From Acidimangrovimonas sediminis (GTDB taxonomy: Bacteria > Pseudomonadota > Alphaproteobacteria > Rhodobacterales > Rhodobacteraceae), in contig NZ_PHSN01000005.1 of assembly GCF_002871005.1 (NCBI RefSeq), positions 186,001 to 250,000 of the forward strand: a stretch of 64,000 nt of DNA, written 5' to 3'. The notes beneath the pieces were generated by a model, which saw nothing but the letters and a program-made list of their open reading frames with translations, did not search any database and was not told the origin of the DNA. The translations under genes were made by a program, and so were the position numbers. Positions 17,934-33,501 of this stretch are shown piece after piece (position 1 is the stretch's first letter; the number at the start of each line of letters is the position of its first letter).

Positions 17934-19124
17934 ATGAGACTTTCTACCACGCTTTTGAATGGCGTCGCAGGCGCCACCGTGGCTGTCGTTTTCGGTCTTG
18001 GCAGTGCCCCGGTCTGGGGCAAGGAAATCAATCTTTGCAAACTGGGCGGAGTCTCCGCCGGTGAGATTGCCCAGATCCGGGCCCGCAGCGATTTTCCGCA
18101 GTTGCTTCAGCAGGTCGCCGCGGTCTGTCCGGTCAGCATCGACCTTCTGACCGCGGGGGCGCCGGCGTCGATCGCGCCGGGCATCACTGGGGATGCCAAG
18201 GGCGAGCCGAGAGACCGCTCGCGGTCTTCGGGGCAGCAGACGGCGTCCAACTCGGGCACGCAGGCGGATACGCCCTCGTCCGACACGCCCTCGACCGATA
18301 CCCCGTCGACGGATACGCCCACGGCCGACACGCCCGCGACCGATACCCCGTCGACGGAGACGCCCACGGCCGACACGCCCTCGACCGATACCCCGTCGAC
18401 GGATACGCCCACGGCCGACACGCCGCAAAGCGATCCGCCGACCGCGGACGACCCGACCACCGACACGCCAACCACCGACACGCCCAGCGATCCGGGGACC
18501 GGGGGGGCGCCTGGTGGCGGGCATGGCGGCCATCGTGGTCACGGCGGGCATCATGCCGGCAAGGGCGGCGACCATGATCACGGCGGCTGGAACGGTGGCC
18601 GCGGCGGTCATGATCGCGGCGGACGGCACGGAGACCGCGACCATGGCGGGAAACACGGCGACCGCAGCCACGGTGGCTGGGACGGCGGCCGGGATCACCA
18701 CGGTGGCAAGGGCGGCGACCGCGACCATGGCGGCTGGGACGGCGGCCGGGATCACCACGGTGGCAAGGGCGGCGACCGCGACCATGGCGGCTGGGACGGC
18801 GGTCGGGATCACCACGGCGGCAAGGGCGGTGATCACGACCATGGCGGCAAGCACGGTGACCGTGGCCACCGTGGTGGCTGGGATGGCGGCTGGGATGGCG
18901 ATCGCCATCACGGCAACCGGGATGCGGGCCGCGGCCAGCGGGGCGACGGTCGTGGACAACACGCCGGGGGCGGTCAGCAGGGCCACCAGTCAGGGAACGG
19001 CGACCGGAGCAGTCGTGGCGGCTTTGGCGACAACCGTGGGGGCGGCCAGAACAACGGTGGCAACCAGGGGCAGGGCCAAGGTCAAGATCAGGGACATGGC
19101 CAGGGCGGCGGCCGCAACAGGTAG
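17934..19124 (+). CDS. Secreted Gly/His/Asp-rich repeat protein
   Basis: The 396-residue protein starts with a Sec signal peptide (to about GSAPVWG, residue 29). A 90-residue N-terminal domain with two cysteines follows (INLCKLGG and VAAVCPVSI). Next is a Thr/Pro/Asp-rich spacer of DTPSTDTP/DTPTADTP repeats (about residues 105-185). The last 200 residues are Gly-, His-, Asp- and Arg-rich, with a 19-residue unit built around GWDGGRDHHGGKGGDRDHG present three times in tandem. The His/Asp content suggests metal binding and the spacer suggests cell-surface display; both are inferences. I recognise no family. Confidence 0.8.
   Translation: MRLSTTLLNGVAGATVAVVFGLGSAPVWGKEINLCKLGGVSAGEIAQIRARSDFPQLLQQVAAVCPVSIDLLTAGAPASIAPGITGDAKGEPRDRSRSSGQQTASNSGTQADTPSSDTPSTDTPSTDTPTADTPATDTPSTETPTADTPSTDTPSTDTPTADTPQSDPPTADDPTTDTPTTDTPSDPGTGGAPGGGHGGHRGHGGHHAGKGGDHDHGGWNGGRGGHDRGGRHGDRDHGGKHGDRSHGGWDGGRDHHGGKGGDRDHGGWDGGRDHHGGKGGDRDHGGWDGGRDHHGGKGGDHDHGGKHGDRGHRGGWDGGWDGDRHHGNRDAGRGQRGDGRGQHAGGGQQGHQSGNGDRSSRGGFGDNRGGGQNNGGNQGQGQGQDQGHGQGGGRNR
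18675..18845 (+). repeat. Three 57-bp tandem repeats inside the secreted protein gene
   Basis: Units at 18675-18731, 18732-18788 and 18789-18845 each encode 19 residues. The first two are identical; the third differs at a few bases (for example GGTCGG for GGCCGG). Similar but degenerate units flank them. Copy number is likely to vary between strains by slippage. Confidence 0.85.
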
Positions 19125-19230
19125 CGTTCTGCCTCTTTGAAAACGGCGCGCCCGGCTGACGGGCGCGTCGGACAGCCAGGCGCTCTGCACCCCGAGGTGG
19201 GACGCGCCGGTCTGCCCGAACCGTTACGGA

Positions 19231-19884
19231 TCAGTTCGACGCGACCTGCATCGCCAGCATGCCGCCCTGCAGCAGCCGATCCCAATGGGCCGGTGTGGCA
19301 GGGTCCTGCATGGCAAGGAAGGTGTAGCCGGTCTGTGCCCAAGGCAGCAGCGTGTTGTCGAGGTTGTCGAGCACGTAATCGCCCTGCCGGGTGCGCAGCA
19401 CGAGGACTGCGTGGTTCTCGCGCTGGCGGTCCAGAACCGTGGCAAGCAGCAGGGATTGGGGCGGCACGCCAAGCGCGACCAGTTCCTTCTTCTTCAGCAT
19501 GGCGAGGTCTTCGCAATCCCCCCCGCGGGCGGTGGGCAGCGCCCAATGGTCGGCCACGCCATACTGCACCGCATCGTCGATCTGCGGGACGCCGCGGTTG
19601 ACCCGAAGGTTGATGCGCTGCGCCAGCGCGAGGGTCCGGGTATCCGGCGCCGCCGGGCCACGCGTCACGGCGCAGAGCCATGGGTACTGCCCGCAGAGCC
19701 CGGCAAAGCCGCGCGGCGTGGGCGCCCGTTCGCGCAGGATCAGGTGACCCGGATCCACGGCATGGGCCGCATCGGGGGCAAGGATCGCGGCAGGGGCCGC
19801 AAGCACGAGCGCCAGGCAAAAACTCATCTTGCGCACCATCACAGACAGCCGCATTTCAATCGACGAGAGTCGTATTGCCTTCAT
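19231..19884 (-). CDS. Transglutaminase-like cysteine protease (BTLCP, LapG family)
   Basis: The 217-residue protein has a signal peptide (from MVRKMSFCLALVLAAPAA to AAHA, near residue 42). The catalytic set of the bacterial transglutaminase-like cysteine proteinase family is present: cysteine in RGGDCEDLAMLKKKEL, histidine in ENHAVLVLRT and aspartate in YVLDNLDNTLLPW. The family includes periplasmic LapG, which cuts surface adhesins to release biofilms. It converges on the secreted repeat protein gene, 106 bp away. No LapD-type or adhesin/type I secretion gene is nearby, so a Lap-like role is unproven. Upstream methionines at residues 11 and 16 are other possible starts. Confidence 0.85.
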   Translation of the reverse strand: MKAIRLSSIEMRLSVMVRKMSFCLALVLAAPAAILAPDAAHAVDPGHLILRERAPTPRGFAGLCGQYPWLCAVTRGPAAPDTRTLALAQRINLRVNRGVPQIDDAVQYGVADHWALPTARGGDCEDLAMLKKKELVALGVPPQSLLLATVLDRQRENHAVLVLRTRQGDYVLDNLDNTLLPWAQTGYTFLAMQDPATPAHWDRLLQGGMLAMQVASN

Positions 19885-20212
19885 CCTGCGAATCTCTCCA
19901 TTGCGGGACCGGAAAGGCCGGCTGCCGCGACAAGACTTTCACGACAACAGAATTGTCTGTAGCCGCGTCGAATTGAGGGCGGAATAAGGCCGGAATTGTG
20001 GCCAACCGTCCGTATATCGTTTAGCCCGTCAATCGACGGGGCGGGTAAATATTGCCCGGCGCCTCGAATGAGGAAATACCACGCCGGTTAATATTCTAAT
20101 AACGCCTGTCAATTCGGGGCTATTGAGTTCCGGATACCTTTTCCAATTGCCGGCCCGGCCGCCCCTTTTGTAATTGGCGCGATTGTACCCCGGGGGGGCG
20201 GGCCGGACAATG
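19885..20212. other. Intergenic region, AT-rich stretches, no gene seen
   Basis: The 328 bp between the protease and the alpha-glucosidase carry repeated GGAATT/GAATTG words and AATATT, and have lower GC than the flanks. The promoter of the protease gene should lie near 19890-19990. GC-rich complementary stretches near 20150-20210 could end the alpha-glucosidase transcript, but no T-run marks a clear terminator. Confidence 0.4.
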
Positions 20213-21847
20213 TCAAAGGATCGGGGTCGGCAAGGGCTCGCCGGTCAGCCAGGCCCAGCCGTTTGGCGGAAGCGTCAGCGACGTGCCGATCAGCGCGGCC
20301 TGCCCGGGGCCCGTCAGCGTGGCCGGACCGGAGAGTGTGACGCTCTGCGCCACGGGAGAGAGATTATAGAGGCACAGCAGCGGCGCGTCCTCCGGACCGG
20401 GCGCCGCCCGGACGAACCCCAGCAACGGCGCGGGAAGATCGAGGAAGGTGGTGGCCCCCTGCCGAAGCGTGGCCGACCCCCGCCGATGATCGAGGACCGC
20501 CCGGTAATGATCGAGGACCGACCCGGGCCCCTGCGCCGAGACGGCACGCGCGGCCTGTTCCGGCTTCACCGGCAGCCAGGGCGTCCCGGTCGAGAAGCCG
20601 GCGTTCGGCGCCTCGGCCTCCCACACCATCGGCGTGCGGCAGCCGTCGCGGCCCTTGTTGTCGGGCCAGAAGGTCAGGCCCACCACGTCGGTCAGTTCGT
20701 CATACGCGAGATCGGTCTCGGTCTGGCCCAGTTCCTCCCCCTGGTAGAGGCAGAGTGTGCCCTGGAACCCCGCCAGCAGCGCGATCGCCTGTCTTGCGAT
20801 GGCGTCTGCGCTGCCGTGCTTCGGCGCCCAGCGGCTGACGTGCCGGTTCACGTCGTGGTTCGAGAACGCCCAGCAGGGCCAGCCGTCGGGCGCGGCCTCG
20901 AAGATGTCCTCGATCCGCTGGCGGAAATGTCTTGGTGTGTAGGCCGGCCCCAGCATGTCGAAGCTGTAGGCCATGTGCAGCCGCCCGCCCGAGGTGTATT
21001 CCGCCATCAGCCGCTCGGAATGCAGGGCGTCGCCGATCTCGCCCAGCAGGATCCGGTCCTCGTATTCGTCGGTCACCGCGCGCATCCGTTCGAGGAAGGC
21101 AAGGTTCTCGGGCCGGTTCTTGTCGTGCAGGTGGTCTTGCATGTTGTAGGGGTTGTCGGGCGGCCAGCCGCCGTCGGCCTCCGGGTCGTTCGGGGCGGGG
21201 GCGGGCGGGTTGTCGGTGAAGTCCGGGTCGTGGATGTAGTAGTTCACCGTGTCCAGCCGGAACCCGTCGACGCCCCGGTCCAGCCAGAACCGCATCACGT
21301 CCAGAAGCGCGTCCTGCACCTCGGGGTCGCGCACATTCAGGTCGGGCTGCGCGGCCAGGAAGTTGTGCAGGTAATACTGCCGCCGCCGCGGCTCCCACGT
21401 CCAGGAGGAGCCGCCGAAGACCGACAGCCAGCGGCTTGGCGGGGCGCCGTCGGGGCGCGGATCGGCCCAGACGTACCAGTCGGCGCGCGGGTTCGCCTTG
21501 TCAGCGCGGCTTTCGGCGAACCACGGGTGGACATCCGAGGAATGGTTGAACACGAGGTCGATGATCACCTTGACGTCCAGCTCATGCGCCCGCGCCACCA
21601 GCGCGTCGAAATCTGCGAGCGATCCGAACATCGGGTCGATACCGCAGTAATCGGCCACGTCATAGCCCATGTCGGCCATGGGCGAAGGGAAGATGGGCGA
21701 CAGCCACACCGCCTCGGCCCCCAGGTCCGCCACGTGGTCGAGGCGGTCGAGGATGCCCCTCAGGTCGCCTACGCCGTCGCCGTCGCTGTCCTGGAAAGAC
21801 CGCGGGTAGATCTGGTAGATCACCGCGCCGCGCCACCATTCGCTCAT
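20213..21847 (-). CDS. Alpha-glucosidase, glycoside hydrolase family 13
   Basis: The 544-residue cytosolic protein (no signal peptide) shows the GH13 regions: VIIDLVFNHSSD (region I), VDGFRLDTVNYY with the Asp nucleophile (about residue 205), ILLGEIGD with the acid Glu and FSNHDVNRH with the third Asp. The start WWRGAVIYQIYPRSFQDSDGDGVGDL is typical of oligo-1,6-glucosidase/AglA-type enzymes. It would release glucose from malto-oligosaccharides or alpha-glucosides, and glk nearby could then phosphorylate it. It is divergent from glgP across a 204-bp gap containing TTGACG at 21994, the only promoter-like box seen there. Confidence 0.9.
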   Translation of the reverse strand: MSEWWRGAVIYQIYPRSFQDSDGDGVGDLRGILDRLDHVADLGAEAVWLSPIFPSPMADMGYDVADYCGIDPMFGSLADFDALVARAHELDVKVIIDLVFNHSSDVHPWFAESRADKANPRADWYVWADPRPDGAPPSRWLSVFGGSSWTWEPRRRQYYLHNFLAAQPDLNVRDPEVQDALLDVMRFWLDRGVDGFRLDTVNYYIHDPDFTDNPPAPAPNDPEADGGWPPDNPYNMQDHLHDKNRPENLAFLERMRAVTDEYEDRILLGEIGDALHSERLMAEYTSGGRLHMAYSFDMLGPAYTPRHFRQRIEDIFEAAPDGWPCWAFSNHDVNRHVSRWAPKHGSADAIARQAIALLAGFQGTLCLYQGEELGQTETDLAYDELTDVVGLTFWPDNKGRDGCRTPMVWEAEAPNAGFSTGTPWLPVKPEQAARAVSAQGPGSVLDHYRAVLDHRRGSATLRQGATTFLDLPAPLLGFVRAAPGPEDAPLLCLYNLSPVAQSVTLSGPATLTGPGQAALIGTSLTLPPNGWAWLTGEPLPTPIL

Positions 21848-22051
21848 GCCGTTCTCCCGTCCTGCCGGTTGATCCCCCCGTGCAGGTCAGCCTAGCCGCG
21901 CCCATTCCCTGTGCAAGCCCGTCCGGCACTCAACTTCACGCGGGCAGGCGGTGCCTTGCCGGGCCGGCAAGCCGCCGCGGGCTGCCTTGGGCCTTGACGT
22001 GGGCGCGCGCTGTGGCGACGAAGAACGGGGGGAGATCAGGCCGGGGCAGAC

Positions 22052-24457
<2,406 letters not shown>

Positions 24458-24471
24458 CCTGAGGTTTTTCA

Positions 24472-26703
24472 ATGCCCAAGCGCGCGACATCCCAAGGGTC
24501 GGCCCCGATCGACCCGCAGGCCGCCCGCGCGATCCTGACCGGCGCCCATGCCGATCCCTTCGCGGTGCTGGGCCCGCATCGGCGGGGCGATGCGGTCGTC
24601 GTCACCGCCTTCGTGCCGGGCGCCGAGACGTTGCAGGTGGTGCAGGACGGCACGGCCACGCCGCTCGCTCCGGTCGGACGCGAGGGGCTGTTCGCGGGGC
24701 CGATCCCGCAGGATGCCGCCTATCGCCTGCGGGCCGAGGGGGGCGGCGAAAGCTGGGAGTTCGACGATCCTTACCGCTTCGGCCCGGTTCTGGGCGAGAT
24801 CGACGAATACCTTCTGGGTGAGGGTACGCATCAGCGCCTCTGGCATGCACTTGGCGCGCATCTGATCACCCACGGCGGGGTCGAGGGTGTGCATTTCGCC
24901 GTCTGGGCGCCCAATGCCGAGCGTGTCTCGGTCGTGGGGCAGTTCAACTTCTGGGATGGGCGCCGCCACCCGATGCGCCTTCGCGGCGCCAGCGGCGTGT
25001 GGGAGATCTTCCTGCCCGGCGTCGAGGAGGGCGCACCCTACAAGTACGAGATCCGCGGCAAGGGCGGGGAGAAGCTGCCGCTCAAGGCCGACCCGGTGGG
25101 CTTCGGCGCCGAACACCCGCCCGCCACCGCCTCGGTCGTGCGCCGTATCGACCGGCCGCACTGGTCCGACACGGCGTGGATGGAGGCGCGCGCCGCCCGC
25201 AACCACGTCGACGCGCCGATCTCGATCTACGAGGTGCACCTGGGGTCCTGGCGCCGGGCCGATGATGGGCAAAGGCCGCTTTCCTACCACGAATTGGCGA
25301 CGGAGCTGGTCGATTACGTGGCCGACATGGGCTTCACCCATATCGAATTGCTGCCGGTGACGGAGCATCCCTTTGACGGGTCCTGGGGCTACCAACCACT
25401 TGGGATGTTCGCACCCACCATCCGCCACGGCACGCCGGACGAGTTCCGCGCGCTGGTGAACGCGGTGCATGCGAAGGGGCTGGGCCTGATCCTCGACTGG
25501 GTGCCGGGGCATTTCCCGACCGATGCCCATGGCCTCGCTCGCTTCGACGGCACCGCGCTTTACGAACACCAGGACCCGCGCGAGGGCTTTCACCGCGACT
25601 GGAACACGCTGATCTACAACTATGGCCGTGCCGAGGTGGCCAACTACCTGATTTCAAACGCGCTCTACTGGCTGGAGGAATATCATGCCGACGGCCTGCG
25701 GGTCGATGCCGTGGCCTCGATGCTCTACCGCGATTATTCCCGGCCCGAGGGCGAATGGGTGCCGAACGAACATGGCGGGCGCGAGAATTACGAGGCGATC
25801 GCCCTGCTACGGCAGATGAACACCATGGCCTATGGCCAGCACCCGGGCATCATGACGGCGGCGGAGGAAAGCACCTCGTTCCCCGGGGTCACGCGGCCGG
25901 CGGATCAGGGGGGCCTCGGCTTCGGCTACAAGTGGAACATGGGCTGGATGAACGACACGCTGTCGTACATCCAGAAGGATCCGGTGCACCGCAAGTATCA
26001 TCACCACCAGATGACCTTCGGCCTGCATTACGCCTTTTCCGAGAACTTCATCCTGCCGATCAGCCATGACGAGGTGGTGCATGGCAAGGGATCCATGATC
26101 CAGAAGATGCCGGGCGGCAATGACGGCGGGGTGATGCAGTTCGCCAACCTGCGCGCCTACTACGCCTTCATGTGGGCGCATCCGGGCAAGAAACTGCTCT
26201 TCATGGGCTGCGAATTCGCGCAGGGCGGCGAGTGGGCGCATGCGCGCGGCCTCGACTGGGATCTGCTGGACCGGCCGCAACATGCCGGGGTGCAGGCGCT
26301 GGTGCGCGACCTGAACCGTCTCTACCGCGAGATCCCGGCCCTGCACGTCAACGATTGCCGGCCCGAGGGATTCGCCTGGCTCGAGTCGAACGACGCCGAA
26401 GCCTCGGTCTACGCTTTTGTGCGAAAGGGCGGGCCGGAGGAGGAACCGGTCGCCGCGCTTTTCAATTTCACTCCGGTGGAGCGGGAATATCGCATCGGCC
26501 TGCCCAGGGCAGGGCGGTGGGAGGAGATCCTGAACACAGACGCTGCGGCCTACGGAGGGCAAAACCGGGGCAACATGGGCGGGGTGAAGGCCGATGGGCC
26601 GGCGCTGCACGGCCAGCCGCAATCGGCGCGGGTCGTGCTGCCGCCGCTATCGGCGGTCTGGCTGCGGCCGGTCCAGGCAATCGGTCTGAGTGGGCCGGTC
26701 TGA
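24472..26703 (+). CDS. glgB: 1,4-alpha-glucan branching enzyme
   Basis: The 743-residue protein has an N-terminal CBM48 region ([18 protein letters not shown] at about residue 140) and a GH13 catalytic barrel. Motifs are [29 protein letters not shown] with the Asp nucleophile, [14 protein letters not shown] with the Glu acid and [15 protein letters not shown]. It makes alpha-1,6 branches in glycogen. The full N-terminal N1 domain is present, as in long GlgB types. It starts 14 bp after glgP. Confidence 0.97.
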   Translation: MPKRATSQGSAPIDPQAARAILTGAHADPFAVLGPHRRGDAVVVTAFVPGAETLQVVQDGTATPLAPVGREGLFAGPIPQDAAYRLRAEGGGESWEFDDPYRFGPVLGEIDEYLLGEGTHQRLWHALGAHLITHGGVEGVHFAVWAPNAERVSVVGQFNFWDGRRHPMRLRGASGVWEIFLPGVEEGAPYKYEIRGKGGEKLPLKADPVGFGAEHPPATASVVRRIDRPHWSDTAWMEARAARNHVDAPISIYEVHLGSWRRADDGQRPLSYHELATELVDYVADMGFTHIELLPVTEHPFDGSWGYQPLGMFAPTIRHGTPDEFRALVNAVHAKGLGLILDWVPGHFPTDAHGLARFDGTALYEHQDPREGFHRDWNTLIYNYGRAEVANYLISNALYWLEEYHADGLRVDAVASMLYRDYSRPEGEWVPNEHGGRENYEAIALLRQMNTMAYGQHPGIMTAAEESTSFPGVTRPADQGGLGFGYKWNMGWMNDTLSYIQKDPVHRKYHHHQMTFGLHYAFSENFILPISHDEVVHGKGSMIQKMPGGNDGGVMQFANLRAYYAFMWAHPGKKLLFMGCEFAQGGEWAHARGLDWDLLDRPQHAGVQALVRDLNRLYREIPALHVNDCRPEGFAWLESNDAEASVYAFVRKGGPEEEPVAALFNFTPVEREYRIGLPRAGRWEEILNTDAAAYGGQNRGNMGGVKADGPALHGQPQSARVVLPPLSAVWLRPVQAIGLSGPV

Positions 26704-26743
26704 GCGGCAGGGTTCGGGGCAACGGGAGGAGGAGGAACGGAAG

Positions 26744-28018
26744 ATGCCAAGAGGAGCAAGCGGCCAACGGCTGTCGAACCAGGCGATGGCCTTCGTCCTG
26801 GCCGGCGGACGCGGCAGCCGGCTGAAGGAGCTGACCGACCGGCGTGCCAAGCCCGCGGTCTATTTCGGCGGCAAGACCCGGATCATCGACTTCGCGCTGT
26901 CGAACGCGCTGAACTCGGGCATCCGCAAAATGGCGATCGCGACCCAGTACAAGGCGCATTCGCTGATCCGTCACCTGCAGCGCGGCTGGGGTTTCTTCCG
27001 GGCGGAGCGCAACGAATATCTCGATATCCTGCCCGCCTCGCAGCGGGTGTCGGAAAACAAGTGGTACATGGGCACCGCGGATGCCGTGACCCAGAACATC
27101 GACATCGTCGACGATTACGACGTGAAATACGTGGTGATCCTTGCGGGCGACCACGTCTACAAGATGGATTACGAGGTGATGCTGCGTCAGCACGTGGAAA
27201 CCGGCGCCGACGTCACCATCGGCTGCCTCACCGTCCCGCGCGAGGAGGCCTCGGCCTTCGGCGTGATGGATGTGGATCCCACCGGGCGGATCACTGCCTT
27301 CCTCGAGAAGCCCAAGGACCCGCCGGGCATGCCGGGCGACCCCACGCATTCGCTGGCTTCGATGGGGATCTACGTCTTCGACTGGGCCTTCCTGCGCGAC
27401 CTGCTGATCCGGGATGCGGAGGATCCGAACTCCAGCCACGATTTCGGGCACGACATCATCCCCGACATCGTCAAGAACGGGTCGGCCATCGCGCACCGCT
27501 TCTCGGAAAGCTGCATCATGACCGGGCTGGAGACGGAGCCCTACTGGCGCGACGTGGGCACGGTGGATGCCTTCTGGCAGGCCAACATCGACCTCACGGA
27601 TTTCGTGCCGAAGCTGGATCTCTACGACAATGAATGGCCGATCTGGACCTATGCCGAGATCAAGCCGCCGGCGAAGTTCATCCATGACGAAGACGGCCGG
27701 CGCGGCAACGCGGTGTCGTCGCTGATCGCGGGCGACTGCATCGTCTCGGGGTCGGAGATACGCAACTCTCTGTTGTTCACGGGGTGCCGGACCCATTCCT
27801 TCTCGTCGATGGAATACGTGGTGGCGCTGCCCTACGTGCGGGTCAACCGCTCGGCACAGCTGAGCCGCTGTGTGATCGACCGCGGGGTGGAGATCCCCGA
27901 GGGCCTTGTCGTCGGAGAGGACCCTGAGGAAGATGCGCGCTGGTTCCGGCGGACCGACGACGGGGTGGTGCTGATTACGCAGGACATGCTGGACATGCGG
28001 GCGGCGAAGCTCGGCTAG
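26744..28018 (+). CDS. glgC: Glucose-1-phosphate adenylyltransferase
   Basis: The 424-residue protein opens with the nucleotide-binding loop [20 protein letters not shown] and [20 protein letters not shown]. It has the product-site YRGTADA equivalent [12 protein letters not shown] and the substrate motif [19 protein letters not shown] left-handed beta-helix forms the C-terminus. It makes ADP-glucose, the committed step of glycogen synthesis. A GGAGGAGG stretch before ATG 26744 fixes the start. It follows glgB by 40 bp. Confidence 0.97.
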   Translation: MPRGASGQRLSNQAMAFVLAGGRGSRLKELTDRRAKPAVYFGGKTRIIDFALSNALNSGIRKMAIATQYKAHSLIRHLQRGWGFFRAERNEYLDILPASQRVSENKWYMGTADAVTQNIDIVDDYDVKYVVILAGDHVYKMDYEVMLRQHVETGADVTIGCLTVPREEASAFGVMDVDPTGRITAFLEKPKDPPGMPGDPTHSLASMGIYVFDWAFLRDLLIRDAEDPNSSHDFGHDIIPDIVKNGSAIAHRFSESCIMTGLETEPYWRDVGTVDAFWQANIDLTDFVPKLDLYDNEWPIWTYAEIKPPAKFIHDEDGRRGNAVSSLIAGDCIVSGSEIRNSLLFTGCRTHSFSSMEYVVALPYVRVNRSAQLSRCVIDRGVEIPEGLVVGEDPEEDARWFRRTDDGVVLITQDMLDMRAAKLG

Positions 28019-28026
28019 GGCGGGAA

Positions 28027-28115
28027 GCGGGGGCCAGCCCCCGCGCCCCCGCCGGGGGGGGCAGCGCCCCCCCGGGACCCCCGCCATCTTTTCGAGTATT
28101 TGGGCCAAGATGAAG
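28027..28115 (+). repeat. Dispersed intergenic repeat, copy before glgA
   Basis: Strongly GC-rich self-complementary sequence (CGGGGGCC/GCCCCCG and a G8/C7 pair) at 28027-28082 leads to GAGTATTTGGGCCAAGATGA at 28094. The tail nearly matches 41237-41258 and 49641-49662 (both minus strand) and resembles 34599 and 38366. It sits in the only sizeable gap of the glg operon. Confidence 0.7.
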
Positions 28116-28133
28116 TTGGAAGGATCGAGGCGG

Positions 28134-28167
28134 GAATGAGCGTGGGGCTGGAATGAGCGTGGGGCGG
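28134..28167 (+). repeat. 17-bp tandem duplication spanning the glgA start, with a 6-codon mini-ORF
   Basis: GAATGAGCGTGGGGCTG (28134-28150) is followed directly by GAATGAGCGTGGGGCGG (28151-28167), 16 of 17 bases alike. The first copy holds ATG 28136, which opens a six-residue frame (MSVGLE). That frame ends in TGA at 28154-28156, overlapping the glgA ATG at 28153 as ATGA. Confidence 0.7.
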
Positions 28168-29600
28168 GTGCTGTCGGTGGCGTCGGAATGCGTGCCGCTG
28201 ATCAAGACGGGCGGGTTGGCCGACGTGGTCGGCGCCCTGCCGGGGGCGCTTGCGCCGCTGGGGTGGGAGATGCGCGTCCTTCTGCCGGCCTATCCGGGCT
28301 TGCTGGCGCGGCTGGGCGAGGGGGCGGCGGAAGTCTGGTCCGACGGCGATCTGTTCGGCGGGCCGGCGCGGGTTATGGCGGGCGAGGTGGCGGGGATCGC
28401 CGTCCTGATGCTTGACGCGCCGCATCTCTACGACCGGCCGGGCGGGCCCTATTCGGCCGGTGGTCTGGATCATCCCGACAATGCCGAGCGTTTCGCGGCC
28501 CTGGGCTGGGCGGCGGCGCGGATCGCGCTGGAGGGGCTGGCGGATGGCTGGCGTCCCGATGTCGTGCATGCCCATGATTGGCAGGCGGGGCTTGCACCCG
28601 CCTACCTGCGTTATGCCGGCGGCGGGGGGTGGGCCGGGGCGCCGCGCTCGGTCATGACGATCCACAACATCGCCTTCCAGGGCTGGGCCGAGGCTGCCAA
28701 GCTGGGGGCGTTGCGGTTGCCCTACGAACAGTTTCACAGCGACGGGCTGGAATATTACGGCGGGCTGTCGACGCTGAAGGCGGGGCTGGTGACGGCGGAT
28801 GCGATCACCACGGTCAGCCCGACCTACGCCGAGGAGCTGATGCGGCCAGCCTTCGGCATGGGCCTGCAGGGCGTGATCGCCGCGCGGGCGGGGCAGATGC
28901 ATGGCATCCTCAACGGCATCGACGACCAGGTCTGGGACCCCGCGAACGACCCCGCGATCGCCCCGTTCTCTGCCGGGGATCCTGCTGGCAAGATCCCGAA
29001 CCGCCTTCGGCTGATGGAGGAATTCGCACTGCACGTGCCGGGGCCGCTTGCCATCGTGGTCAGCCGGCTGACCGACCAGAAGGGGATCGACCTGATCCCC
29101 GACGCGCTGGAGGATTTCATCGGTGCGGGGGGCGGCCTGGCGGTGCTGGGATCGGGCGATCCGGCGCTGGAGGGCGCGATGCGGGCGCTCGAGACGCGCT
29201 ACCCGGGGCGGGTCGGCGTCCGGATCGGCTATGACGAGGGGCTGAGCCACCTGATGTTCGCGGGCGCCGACGCGGTGCTGGTGCCGTCGCGGTTCGAACC
29301 CTGCGGCCTGACCCAGATGTACGGGCTGCGCTATGGCGCCCTGCCGGTGGTGGCGGCCACCGGGGGCCTTGCCGACACCGTGGTGAACGCAAGCCCGGCC
29401 GCTCTCTGGCAGGGGGCGGCGACGGGGGTGGTGTTCCATCCCGCCGATGCGCTTGGCCTGCAGCAGGCGCTGCGCCGGCTGACGGTGCTGCACGCCGATC
29501 CCGAGGGGTGGAAGGCGATGGTGCGCCGGGCCATGGAACAACCTCTGGGATGGGGCGCGTCCTCGGCCGCCTATGCCGCGCTTTACGCCCAGTTGAAGGG

Positions 29601-29604
<4 letters not shown>
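28153..29604 (+). CDS. glgA: Glycogen synthase (ADP-glucose type)
   Basis: The 483-residue GT5 enzyme has the N-terminal ADP-glucose loop LIKTGGLADVVGALPGAL (residues about 16-33), HAHDWQAGLAPAYL and the C-terminal VPSRFEPCGLTQMYGLRYG. It extends glycogen with ADP-glucose made by GlgC. The start ATG at 28153 overlaps the stop of a short upstream frame, so coupled initiation is possible. It overlaps the glgX start by 4 bp (GTGA). Confidence 0.96.
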
Positions 29605-33351
<3,747 letters not shown>

Positions 33352-33423
33352 GGGGCGGGGCGTTTGAGAGGGCGCGACCCGGGGCGCGCCGCCGCAGGGC
33401 GGCGCGATGGCCGGGCGCGCGCC

Positions 33424-33484
33424 CGGTCACCGTCTTCCGGTCACCGTCTTCCGGGCCACCGTCTTCCCGGCCGCCGTGTCTTCC
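33424..33484. repeat. Four imperfect 14-17-bp tandem repeats after pgm
   Basis: Units CGGTCACCGTCTTC (33424 and 33438), CGGGCCACCGTCTTCC (33452) and CGGCCGCCGTGTCTTCC (33468) lie head to tail in the pgm-glk gap between converging genes. No T-run is seen, so this is not a standard terminator. Confidence 0.75.
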
Positions 33485-33501
33485 GGGCCCCGGGAAGCCC
33501 C

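Noticed and set aside
18675-18845. Regular repeats that might suggest a CRISPR array
   Set aside because: Units are adjacent 57-bp coding repeats without spacers, in frame in a protein gene.
17919-18986. Minus-strand frame opposite the secreted repeat protein
   Set aside because: Val/Ala/Ile-rich shadow of the Gly/His/Asp repeats; the plus strand has a signal peptide and ribosome site.
17934-19124. Repeat protein as a LapA-type adhesin
   Set aside because: It is short, uses a Sec signal and lacks the large repeats, calcium-binding and type I secretion signals of LapA.
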